DNA from: Opitutia bacterium
GTDB taxonomy: Bacteria > Verrucomicrobiota > Verrucomicrobiia > Opitutales > Opitutaceae
NCBI GenBank assembly: GCA_947467625.1
Contig: CANIJN010000034.1
Coordinates: 1 to 32,569 of the forward strand
DNA length: 32,569 nucleotides
Reading direction: 5' to 3'
Shown here: in pieces, positions 7,323 through 14,871 of the stretch
Layout: each line of letters starts with the position of its first letter
How positions within the stretch are numbered: the stretch's first letter is position 1
Notes under the pieces: model-generated
Database searches by the model: none
The model's input: the letters and a program-made list of their open reading frames with translations, nothing else
Told to the model about the DNA's origin: nothing
Program-made: the position numbers and the translations under genes

Positions 7323-8738
7323 TTACTTGGCGGCGGGCGGCGCGAGCGGGATGAACCAGCCGGTGACGCTCTGGTTGAGGTCGAGGTAGCGATTGGCGAC
7401 GCGGGCTACGTCGGCCGTGGTGACTTTGGCCATGGCGGTGTCGAGGGTGTAGTAGAGCGTCCAATCGCCGGCGGCGATGTCTTCGTTGAGATTGCCGGCG
7501 ATCGAGAAGTAGCCGTCGCGTTTGTAGGCGGTGGCGGCTTTGATTTTACCGAGCGCGGTGGCGACCTCGGCGGCGGTGACTCCGGCGGTTTTCACGCGGT
7601 CTATTTCTTCGAGGAGCGCTTTTTCGACCTGCTCGTGGGTGGTGCCGGGGGCGAGGTTGGCGTAAATATTCAGGAGCGAAGGATCGTGGAAGTAACCGGT
7701 GTTGGCGCTCACGTTGAGGGTGAGATTTTTGTCGGTGAGGGCGCGGTAGAAGCGGCTGGTTTTCCCGGAGGAAAGGATGCTCGCGAGGACGTTGAGGGCC
7801 GGAATATCGGCGTGGCGGGCGGCGGGAGTTTTGTAGGCGAGGCCGACGACGCCGAGTTCGCCGGCGCGGCGGATGGTGACGCGGCGCGGTCCGCTTTGCG
7901 CGGGCTCTTCGGTGTAAACCTGCGGGATGGGTTTCGGCGCGCGCGGGATGGCGCCGTAGTATTTTTTGACGAGCGCGAGACCGGCGGCGGGATCGAAGTC
8001 GCCGACGATCGTGATGGTGGCGTTGTCGGGCCAGTAGAACGTGTCGTAGAACTCGCGGAGTTTTTCGATGGAGACCTTCTCGATGTCGGAGCGCCAGCCG
8101 ATGGTGGAGTGGTGGTAAGGGTGGGCTTGAAAGGCGGCGGCGGTGATCTCCTTGTCGAGGGCCTGCTCGGGATCGTTTTCTCCGATTTCGAATTCGTTGC
8201 GCACGACGGTCATTTCGGGGCGGCGGTCCTCCTCGCGGAGCCAGAGGTTGCGCATGCGGTCGGCTTCGATGGCGATGTAGCCCTCGAGGTGCTCGTTGCC
8301 GATTTCGGCGTAGTAATTGGTGCGGTCGAGGTAGGTCGTGGCGTTGTAGTTGCCGCCGACGCGTTCGAGGAACTGGTCGCTGCTGGTGCCTTTGGTGCGG
8401 TTAAAGGCGTCGGAGCCTTTGAACATCAGGTGCTCGAGGAGGTGGGTGGCGCCGGTGGTGCCGGTGACCTCGTTGCGGGAGCCGACGCGGTAGGTGACCA
8501 TAAAGGTGACGACGGGTGCCGAGTGCTCGGGCAGGAGCAAAACGGCGAGCCCATTGGCAGCGAGCTGGTATTCGGAGATGGCGCCGACGGTTTTGACGAA
8601 GGAGAAGCCGTCGGCTTTGACCGGTGCGCTGGGGGGATTTTCGGCAGCGCGAAGGCGTCCCGGCGACAGGCTCAGGGCGAGTGCGGCGGAGGCGAGGGCG
8701 AGCGTGACGAAGCGGGGGCGGAGGAGGGAGACGTGCAT
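7323..8738 (-). CDS. M16-family zinc metallopeptidase (catalytic subunit), exported
   Basis: The 471-residue M16 peptidase has an export signal (residues about 9-31). The zinc site is intact: H99-L-L-E102-H103 in THLLEHLMFKG, with the third ligand E182 in VVRNEFE. The C-terminal half is present, but the usual R/Y substrate-binding pair is altered: SRFYRALTDKNLTLNVSA has R329, and a Leu (341) where Tyr is expected. That pair is kept by the neighbouring zinc-less M16 protein, so the motifs are divided between the two subunits. The likely substrate is peptides or small unfolded proteins in the periplasm. It lies 158 bases downstream of the PIG-L gene on the same strand. Confidence 0.93.
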   Translation of the reverse strand: MHVSLLRPRFVTLALASAALALSLSPGRLRAAENPPSAPVKADGFSFVKTVGAISEYQLAANGLAVLLLPEHSAPVVTFMVTYRVGSRNEVTGTTGATHLLEHLMFKGSDAFNRTKGTSSDQFLERVGGNYNATTYLDRTNYYAEIGNEHLEGYIAIEADRMRNLWLREEDRRPEMTVVRNEFEIGENDPEQALDKEITAAAFQAHPYHHSTIGWRSDIEKVSIEKLREFYDTFYWPDNATITIVGDFDPAAGLALVKKYYGAIPRAPKPIPQVYTEEPAQSGPRRVTIRRAGELGVVGLAYKTPAARHADIPALNVLASILSSGKTSRFYRALTDKNLTLNVSANTGYFHDPSLLNIYANLAPGTTHEQVEKALLEEIDRVKTAGVTAAEVATALGKIKAATAYKRDGYFSIAGNLNEDIAAGDWTLYYTLDTAMAKVTTADVARVANRYLDLNQSVTGWFIPLAPPAAK

Positions 8739-8896
8739 GCGGAGTGGATACTGGTGGCGGGGAAGATGCGGACAGTTGGCGGAAAGTCCAAGCGGTTAGC
8801 GACGAATGAACGGAGGGAGGACGGGGGTGTGCCGAGGGAGAGCGTGCGTGCCGGCCGGAGCGCCTCATCCCCCATAGGGCGGTTGAGCCGAGGTGG

Positions 8897-9838
8897 TTAA
8901 TCAAAAAACGGGAAAAGCCGTTTGAGGGCGGCGCGGTCGGGTTGGGTGCCGTATTCGCAAAGCTCGAAGGCTTCGGCGTGTTTCACGGTGGCGGCGGTGG
9001 CGCCGGGATACCACGCGGCGAGCTCTTTCGAGAAGCGGAGGGCGATGGCTTGGTAGCGGCGGGAGAAGTTTTCGCGGACCTGGCGCTGGCGTTCGTGCTG
9101 GCCGGCGGCGTCGGCGGGGTAAAGGGCAGCGGAACCGTTGGCACCCCCTTCGGCGAACTGCGAGACCATGACGGCGAGGGCGTCGAGTTTTTTTTCGATG
9201 AAGGGGTCGATGGAGATGACGATGTCCGGCTTCGACGGGGCGGGCTTCAGGAAGCGGTCGGTGTAATACATGAAGACAGGATTTTTCTTCATCGCGGGCA
9301 CGTCGGGGCAGAAGAACGGGACGGTGACCATAAAGGCGGCGTCTTGCACGAGGACGCCAGTGTAGCGGTGGTCGGGGTGGTAGTCGTTGGTGCGCGGGCC
9401 GAGGACGAGATCGGCGTTCCACGCGCGGATGAGACGCGTGAGAGTACGGCGGTTTTCGAGCGTGGGCTCGAGTTCACCGTCGTGGTTATCGAGCACGACG
9501 CCTTGAATACCTAAAATGCGGTGGGCTGCGACGACTTCGACCTTGCGGCGGAGGGCGAGGGGGCCGCCGGCTTCGCGCCAGTGGCCGATATCGCCGTTGG
9601 TCACGGAGACGACGAGCACATGGTGGCCGGCGGCGGCCCAGCGCGCGGCGGTGCCGCCGAGTTGGAGTTCGCAGTCATCGGGATGGGCGCCGAAGGCGAT
9701 GATGCGGAGCTTACCGTCGTCGGCGGGCGGCATCGTGATGCCGGGAATCGCGGCGCGGAGGGCGGGGGCGAGCGTGAGGAGCAGGGCGAGGAAAGCGATG
9801 ATCGCGGAGGGGCGAGGGCGGAGGGAGGGGCGTTTCAT
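8897..9838 (-). CDS. Secreted PIG-L (LmbE-like) N-acetylhexosamine deacetylase family protein
   Basis: PIG-L enzymes are zinc-dependent deacetylases of N-acetylglucosaminyl groups and related substrates. The 313-residue protein has the hallmark HPDD (52-55) in FGAHPDDCEL and the second metal motif YHPDH (H154, H157). It starts at the ATG at 9838; an in-frame TTG at 9868 is less likely because the MKRPSL start gives a normal signal peptide ending near ALRAA (residue 30). The signal indicates periplasmic or secreted location, which suits carbohydrate deacetylation rather than mycothiol-type synthesis. The true substrate is not visible. Together with the two M16 genes it may form a transcription unit. 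Confidence 0.87.
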   Translation of the reverse strand: MKRPSLRPRPSAIIAFLALLLTLAPALRAAIPGITMPPADDGKLRIIAFGAHPDDCELQLGGTAARWAAAGHHVLVVSVTNGDIGHWREAGGPLALRRKVEVVAAHRILGIQGVVLDNHDGELEPTLENRRTLTRLIRAWNADLVLGPRTNDYHPDHRYTGVLVQDAAFMVTVPFFCPDVPAMKKNPVFMYYTDRFLKPAPSKPDIVISIDPFIEKKLDALAVMVSQFAEGGANGSAALYPADAAGQHERQRQVRENFSRRYQAIALRFSKELAAWYPGATAATVKHAEAFELCEYGTQPDRAALKRLFPFFD

Positions 9839-10199
9839 GGGGAAGGAGCGGAGGAGTGTGAGTGTCAAGTGTGGGTGGACGCGAGGTGGACGCCAAGGGA
9901 TTTGGTGGTGCTGGGCAGCGTACTCCCGTCTGATCTGGCCACGTCGGTTTGCACGGCCAGCGCGTCATGCGCACTGCGGTCGCGTTTCGACACCGCCCGC
10001 AACGGCGCAGCTTCGCGCGCTCTGTAGTACGTATCGGCATACGGAGCGCGTCTTTCTCCGGCGGCACGGCCCCATGAGGATCGAACCTGCAACTGCCGAG
10101 CGTCTTCGCAGCACACTGAAGGTTATGTCCTCCGGAAACCGGTCGGGCGGTTTCGTCAGTGGAGCTTAGGATGTGTCCGCGTCCCTGTCGGCGGCGCGC
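9839..10199. other. Intergenic region upstream of the PIG-L gene
   Basis: The 361-base gap holds the presumed promoter of the PIG-L/M16 set and the 3' end of the upstream transcript. A stem CTGGCC (9935-9940) / GGCCAG (9955-9960) is visible. A tRNA T-loop-like string near 10080 was examined and rejected. No gene was recognised. Confidence 0.45.
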
Positions 10200-12056
10200 T
10201 TAGGGCACTTCGTAAACTTCCACGAGGCTCACCCCGCTGCGGCCGGCGCTGTCGGCGACCTGGACCGAGTAGAGGCCCGGGTCGAGCGAGATGATCACGG
10301 CGGCATCCCGGCTGTTCTCGGGCAGTGCGAAGCCACCGACCAAGGCCGTGGCCGCGCGCAGCTCGGCGACGAGGGTGCCTTGGTGCCAATTATCGTTCGC
10401 GATCACGAGGCGGTTGTTGGCGTCGTAAATTTGGAGAACGGGATCGGGGAGGGTGCCCGGTACGCCGAACGCCGCGAGGGCCGGACCGATGCCGCGCACG
10501 ACGAAGAGTTTGGCCCGCGCACCGGCGACCACGAACCCGGCGAAATGGGCGTCGCCGTCGGCGCCGGTGAGCGCGCGGCTGGAAATATTGATGAGCCGCG
10601 CGCCGAGCGTGAGACGATAGACGAGGATCATCGAATCGGTACTGAGCGCGGCCTTGAACGCAGCGCCGTCCTGAAAGCCGTCCGTCGTGGAAAAGTCATT
10701 ATCATTGCCGACGAAGAGGAAGAAATCATCGGGCGCGGTGGGGTCGAGCGCGGGGGCGAGAGCGAGGCTTTCCCATTTTTCGGCGAGCGTGTTGCTGTTG
10801 CTGGAAGAGCTGTTGTTGAGCCCGAATTTCACGAGCTCGGCGTTGTCGTTGAGGTTGATCAGGACGGCGGACGTGGCCGGTGTGACGGACGCGGCGAGCA
10901 CGCCGTTGGGGGCGACGGCGGTGCTGGTCGTGTCGAAGGCGGTGCCGGCGATGTTGGTGGCGCCGGTGAGATCGTAGACGAGGATGGCGCGGTACAGGGA
11001 GGCGGTCGAACTGGAGCCGCGGCCGTTGCCGTCGCGCGCGAGTACGAGAAACTGGCGGCTGCTGAGCACCACGAGATCACCGACGGAGGCGACCTGTTGC
11101 ACGCCGGCTTGGGTGTAGAGGGGCAGCGGCAAGATCCACTCGCCCTTGAGGGTGGCGGCGGCGGGATTGGAAATGTCGTAGGCGAGCAGACGTGTGTGAC
11201 GGCGCAGGCTGCTGCCACCGGAGCCGCCGTCCTGGCGCGTGGCGGACTGCATGAGCGCGTAGAGCGTGCGGCCGTCGCCGGACGCGGCGAGGCCCTCGAA
11301 GCCCTGATTGTTTTCACGACCCGTGGTCGGCTCGCTGGGTGAAGGGGAGGGTTGGCCCGCGGCAGGGTTATCGGCGGAAAACGAGTCGCGGCCGCTGCGC
11401 TTCGGGATCAGGGCTTCGGGCGGACGGATCGCGCCGAGCAAGACCCCGTCGGCAGAGAAGCGGTAGAGGTAGGGGCCGTATTCATCGCTGATGAAGAACG
11501 AGCCGTCGGGCAGGAGGACGAGGCCCTCGGGGTCCACGGAGAGGCGACCGGTCGAGGCTTGCGGCAGCACGGGAAACCCAAGGCGGGTGCCGAGGCCCGC
11601 GGTGGTGGTCGCGGGATCGAGGGAGGTGAGGGCCGTGCCGTTCGATTCGGTGAGTTTTTTCGTATCCGCGAGGGAAAGGCCGAGTTGGATTTGATTGGCG
11701 GCGCCGTTGGGTGCGGGGGTGAAGGAGAGGTCGAGGCGGTGGGTGCGCGGGGTGTAGTTGGTTGCCGAGCCCGCCCGGGTGATACCCCGGTCGGGCTGCG
11801 CGTAGAGTGTCCCGGTGTAGGTGCCATCGGCCGCGCGGCGCCACGTGCGCAGGTCGAGCGCGAGGCCCGAGAGCGAACCGAAGGTTTCACCGAACTTGTC
11901 CCGCTCCGCTGCGGGGATCCGGCCGACCCCGACGAGACCCTTGTGGGAAATCGTGGTGCCTCCAAGGGTGACCGTTTGGGCGGCCGCCCGGGGGGTGGCA
12001 AGGGACAGGGCGGCGAGTCCGAGCATGGCGGCGAAGGAGGGGACGGTGCGGCGCAT
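10200..12056 (-). CDS. Secreted esterase-like phytase-family protein with shared C-terminal E-x-Y-E-V-P domain
   Basis: The 618-residue protein has a signal peptide (to about residue 26, ATPRAAAQ). Residues about 40-485 match the esterase-like activity of phytase family (beta-propeller): SVDPEGLVLLPDG, FFISDEYGPYLYRF, NNQGFEGLA and AEKWESLALAP are its usual acidic, metal-binding motifs. The family is named from a phytase with esterase-like activity; the actual substrate here is unknown. Residues 488-618 (10203-10595) are a separate domain, from NISSRAL to the very end VEVYEVP, which recurs at the C-termini of two other secreted proteins in this window. It is transcribed divergently from the VTC operon, 98 bases away. 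The ATG at 12056 is the natural start. Confidence 0.85.
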   Translation of the reverse strand: MRRTVPSFAAMLGLAALSLATPRAAAQTVTLGGTTISHKGLVGVGRIPAAERDKFGETFGSLSGLALDLRTWRRAADGTYTGTLYAQPDRGITRAGSATNYTPRTHRLDLSFTPAPNGAANQIQLGLSLADTKKLTESNGTALTSLDPATTTAGLGTRLGFPVLPQASTGRLSVDPEGLVLLPDGSFFISDEYGPYLYRFSADGVLLGAIRPPEALIPKRSGRDSFSADNPAAGQPSPSPSEPTTGRENNQGFEGLAASGDGRTLYALMQSATRQDGGSGGSSLRRHTRLLAYDISNPAAATLKGEWILPLPLYTQAGVQQVASVGDLVVLSSRQFLVLARDGNGRGSSSTASLYRAILVYDLTGATNIAGTAFDTTSTAVAPNGVLAASVTPATSAVLINLNDNAELVKFGLNNSSSSNSNTLAEKWESLALAPALDPTAPDDFFLFVGNDNDFSTTDGFQDGAAFKAALSTDSMILVYRLTLGARLINISSRALTGADGDAHFAGFVVAGARAKLFVVRGIGPALAAFGVPGTLPDPVLQIYDANNRLVIANDNWHQGTLVAELRAATALVGGFALPENSRDAAVIISLDPGLYSVQVADSAGRSGVSLVEVYEVP

Positions 12057-12154
12057 GGCGCGGTGTTAACGCCCTCGGGGCGAACAAGTCGAATGGATTT
12101 CACTCATATTTTTGAGTTGCGTGAGCCCAACACTGCCGCGAAAAAAACTGACCC

Positions 12155-13006
12155 ATGTCGCTCGATAAAGCCCAACGGCAGCGCCGCGAGATTAAATATA
12201 TCATCAGCGAAGATGTGGCTTTGGCGATTCGTAGCTACCTCAGCAATTATTTGGAAGCCGACGAGTTTGCGGCCGGCAAGCCGGACAATTCCTACCAGGT
12301 CCACACGCTCTATCTCGATTCCGACCACTTGGCGACGTATCGAGCGGCCAACGACGGCGAGCGCAACCGCTTCAAGCTGCGGATTCGTTACTACGACGAT
12401 AGTGATTTTTCGCCCGTTTGTTTCGAAATTAAACGGCGGATTAACGAGGGGGTTGTGAAGCATCGCGCTCGGGTGCACCGTCATGCCGTGAGTCCGTTGC
12501 TGGCCGGTGAAAGCCCTGTGCCTGCACACCTCTTCAAGTGGAATCCGCAGCAATGGGAAGACCTGTTGGCGTTCTGGCAGTTGGTCGAGCGACTCCAGGC
12601 CGCGCCGCGCGCGCACAACGCCTACATGCGCGAGGCTTATGTCAATTCCGAGGCGACCGTGCGCGTGACGCTGGATCGCTCCGTCCGCATGGGGCCCGAG
12701 TTCGGGCTTGATCTGGGCACCGACATGCCCGACGGGATCGAGGTATTTGCCGGCACCGTGATCCTCGAGCTGAAATTTACCGACCGCATGCCGATGTGGA
12801 TGATTGAGATGGTGCGGGGCTTCGAACTGAAGAGTACGGGCGCGGCCAAATATGTCCAAGGCGTCGACCTTTTGGGCGAGCACAAGGTGTCCCGCCGTCT
12901 CTCCGGTTTCGAGTGGGGCAATGCCGTTGTTTCCACCGCCACGAGTGCCCCTTGGCTAGATGCTTCCGCGTCCGTCCGTGGCGCACTAGGTCCCAATCGC
13001 ACATGA
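12155..13006 (+). CDS. VTC-domain protein (polyphosphate polymerase domain family)
   Basis: The 283-residue protein matches the VTC (vacuolar transporter chaperone) catalytic domain, a triphosphate-tunnel-type fold that makes polyphosphate in yeast Vtc4. Visible motifs are RREIKYII (10-17), TLYLDSDHLATYR, basic strands FKLRIRYY and CFEIKRRI, VRVTLDRSVR, and VILELKFTDRMP; AAKYVQGVD corresponds to the family's terminal S-K-Y block. The alternating Lys/Arg and Glu residues on strands are those that line the tunnel. It has no membrane segment. It is the first gene of an operon and overlaps the next by ATGA (13003-13006). Polyphosphate synthesis has not been shown for most bacterial members, so the substrate is inferred. 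Confidence 0.9.
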   Translation: MSLDKAQRQRREIKYIISEDVALAIRSYLSNYLEADEFAAGKPDNSYQVHTLYLDSDHLATYRAANDGERNRFKLRIRYYDDSDFSPVCFEIKRRINEGVVKHRARVHRHAVSPLLAGESPVPAHLFKWNPQQWEDLLAFWQLVERLQAAPRAHNAYMREAYVNSEATVRVTLDRSVRMGPEFGLDLGTDMPDGIEVFAGTVILELKFTDRMPMWMIEMVRGFELKSTGAAKYVQGVDLLGEHKVSRRLSGFEWGNAVVSTATSAPWLDASASVRGALGPNRT

Positions 13007-13686
13007 ATGCCCTCCTCCAAGGCGACCACGCCTCCGCCCCCACCCCTTTTCAAGCGCTGATCGTCGCCCTGACGCTGGCCTATCTCTTCGGCCAGATGAT
13101 CGCGTGGGTTTATGTCTTTACGCACTCGGGCGTCTCCTATTCGCGCTCGTTTGTGGTCTCCTTAATTGTGCTGCCGGTGCTCGTGTCCCTCGTGCTGATC
13201 GTGATGTCGAACAATATCATCACGGCCTTCGGACTGATCGCGGTGTTTGCGGTGGTCCGATTCCGCAATGCACTGCGTGACACCTTGGATACCTGCTACG
13301 TGCTGGCCGTGATTATCCTCGGCACGGCGTGCGGGACTCAGAAGTTTTCGTCGGCGATTGTCGGCGCCATCGCCCTCAGTGGTTTGTTCGTGTTTCTCTG
13401 GATGACGGCTTCCGGCACGCGTCACCGTTTCGATCTCATTTTGAATCTGCGTTGGACGCGGCCCGCCGCGGAATTGACGGAGGTGAGCCAGCTCCTCAAC
13501 CGCCACAGTCTGCGCGTGCACATCGCCAATCAGCACTTCGGCAAAGGTGCCGAAGCTGCCAATCTTTCCTACCGGCTGCTGCTGCGTGATCCGACGCGCG
13601 CCGCCGAGCTTTTGAGCGAACTGTCTGAGGTGTCGGGCGTCGACCGTGTGTCGAGCGTGCAGGCGGCGGACGAATCCGAAATTTAA
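13003..13686 (+). CDS. DUF4956 integral membrane protein
   Basis: The 227-residue protein has about five membrane segments in its N-terminal two thirds (ALIVALTLAYLFGQMIAWVY, VVSLIVLPVLVSLVLIVM, AFGLIAVFAVVRF, YVLAVIILGTACG, AIVGAIALSGLFVFLWM). The conserved VVRFRNALRDTLDTCY between segments is the DUF4956 signature. A soluble C-terminal domain follows (about residues 150-227). The start is the ATG at 13003, which overlaps the VTC stop, implying translational coupling; an open frame extends upstream but runs through the VTC gene. DUF4956 and VTC genes are regularly adjacent, so this is probably the membrane partner of the VTC protein. Its biochemical role is unknown. Confidence 0.9.
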   Translation: MNALLQGDHASAPTPFQALIVALTLAYLFGQMIAWVYVFTHSGVSYSRSFVVSLIVLPVLVSLVLIVMSNNIITAFGLIAVFAVVRFRNALRDTLDTCYVLAVIILGTACGTQKFSSAIVGAIALSGLFVFLWMTASGTRHRFDLILNLRWTRPAAELTEVSQLLNRHSLRVHIANQHFGKGAEAANLSYRLLLRDPTRAAELLSELSEVSGVDRVSSVQAADESEI

Positions 13687-13690
13687 CTCC

Positions 13691-14791
13691 ATGGACCCAC
13701 GTAATCTTTCGCCGATCCCCACGCCGCCGGCCCAACGCTGGCGCGAAGTCCGTTTGCTTTACCTGCCGCGGGCGATGTTCATCGCCGCGACGCTGCTCGT
13801 CGCGTGGATGTGGAGCGGTGTGGTGGCCCCGTCGGCCATCGTGGCGGAAGCGTCCATCGTCGGCGCGGACTTGCGCGCGAATCAGGCCGGGGTCATCGCG
13901 AGTTTGAAGGTTTCGCCCGGCCAAGCGGTGCGGGCCGGGGAGGTGGTCGGACATGTGGCCGCCGCCAATCCGCGGTTGCTCGACTCGACGCTCGCCGTGA
14001 TCCGGGCCGAAGTCGGCATGTTGTCGGTGAGTATGGTTGGCGCGACGGATCGGCAACGGGTCGCGCTGGAATTTGAACGGATGCACCTCGACTGGATGAG
14101 TCATCGGGTGGAGCGCGCCGCCCTGCAAGGGAAGTTGCAGCAAGCCGAGTCGGACTTGGCGCGTGCCGAACCGCTGTATCGTGCGCGTTTGATGACCGAG
14201 GAAGTCTATGCGCAATTGAAGATTACGCGGGGTAGCTTGGTGGCCCAGTTGGAAGAAAAAAACCAATTGATCCTGCGGCTCGAGCCCGTGTTGAAAGGCA
14301 TGGTTGCGGCGGATCCGAAGGCGGCGGGGATGTCGGGCGAGTCCGCCCTAGCGGCGGCGATCAAAGTGCTGGAGGCCAAACTGCGGCTCGCGGAGGACGA
14401 GCTGTCGCCGCTGCCGCTGGTCGCGCCGATCGACGGAGTGGTCGGACTCATGCTGCGGCGGGCGGGTGAAACCGTCGTGGCGGGGGAAGTCATCCTGCGG
14501 GTCACGGCCATCAAACCGGAGCGCGTCACGGGATATTTGCTGCAGCCTTTGACCATCGACCCGAAGCCGGGGATGGCTGCGGAAATTCGTACGCGCAGTA
14601 ACCCCGTGCAGGTGGCGGCGACGACCATCACGCACGTCAGCGCCACGTTGGAGGTCATTTCACCGACGGTGCTCGCCGCCATGCGGCTCCCGTCGGTGCC
14701 GCTACCGGAGACGGCACTCCGCGTGGATTTTGCACTCCCCGCCGGCCTCGCCCTGCGCCCCGGGGAACATGTCGACGTGGTGATTCACTGA
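13691..14791 (+). CDS. HlyD/RND-type periplasmic adaptor (membrane fusion) protein
   Basis: The 366-residue protein starts at 13691, four bases after the DUF4956 stop. One N-terminal membrane anchor is seen (residues about 22-42, YLPRAMFIAATLLVAWMW...). Next come a first half-lipoyl segment (GVIASLKVSPGQAVRAGEVV), a helical hairpin (about 85-215, rich in Glu/Leu/Gln), the second half-lipoyl segment (PIDGVVGLMLRRAGETVVAG) and a beta-barrel domain ending LRPGEHVDVVIH. This is the order of HlyD-type adaptors. No ABC transporter, RND pump or TolC homologue is encoded nearby, so its export partner is either elsewhere or it works with the DUF4956/VTC proteins in a new way (inference). Confidence 0.87.
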   Translation: MDPRNLSPIPTPPAQRWREVRLLYLPRAMFIAATLLVAWMWSGVVAPSAIVAEASIVGADLRANQAGVIASLKVSPGQAVRAGEVVGHVAAANPRLLDSTLAVIRAEVGMLSVSMVGATDRQRVALEFERMHLDWMSHRVERAALQGKLQQAESDLARAEPLYRARLMTEEVYAQLKITRGSLVAQLEEKNQLILRLEPVLKGMVAADPKAAGMSGESALAAAIKVLEAKLRLAEDELSPLPLVAPIDGVVGLMLRRAGETVVAGEVILRVTAIKPERVTGYLLQPLTIDPKPGMAAEIRTRSNPVQVAATTITHVSATLEVISPTVLAAMRLPSVPLPETALRVDFALPAGLALRPGEHVDVVIH

Positions 14792-14871
14792 GGTGGCGCT
14801 GCGTGCGGCGACAAGAATGTCGCGGTTCCGTCGGAGGGGCGACCTTCGTGTCGGTCAGTCTTTCGTGCCAC

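Noticed and set aside
7234-7464. N-terminal extension of the zinc-less M16 protein to 7464
   Set aside because: It overlaps the 3' end of the upstream M16 gene, reads as Arg/His-rich nonsense, and hides the signal peptide that begins at 7233.
7281-8900. Long + strand open frame opposite the M16 genes
   Set aside because: It is Gly/Val/Glu-rich antisense of a GC-rich gene; the minus strand has clear catalytic motifs.
10073-10150. tRNA-like 3' half on the minus strand (GGTTCGATCC near 10080)
   Set aside because: The T-loop string is there, but the T-stem has two mismatches, and no acceptor stem, D-arm or anticodon arm can be formed. Probably chance.
12102-12117. ACTCA...TGAGT inverted repeat before the VTC gene as an operator or terminator
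   Set aside because: The arms are only 5 bases with an A/T loop, and no other supporting signal is present.
10173-12458. Long + strand frames opposite the phytase-like gene
   Set aside because: They read as Gly/Arg/Glu-rich shadows without domain motifs, whereas the minus strand encodes a signal peptide and known domains.
12913-13002. Upstream extension of the DUF4956 protein
   Set aside because: It runs out of frame through the VTC gene; the ATGA overlap at 13003 gives a natural coupled start before the first membrane segment.
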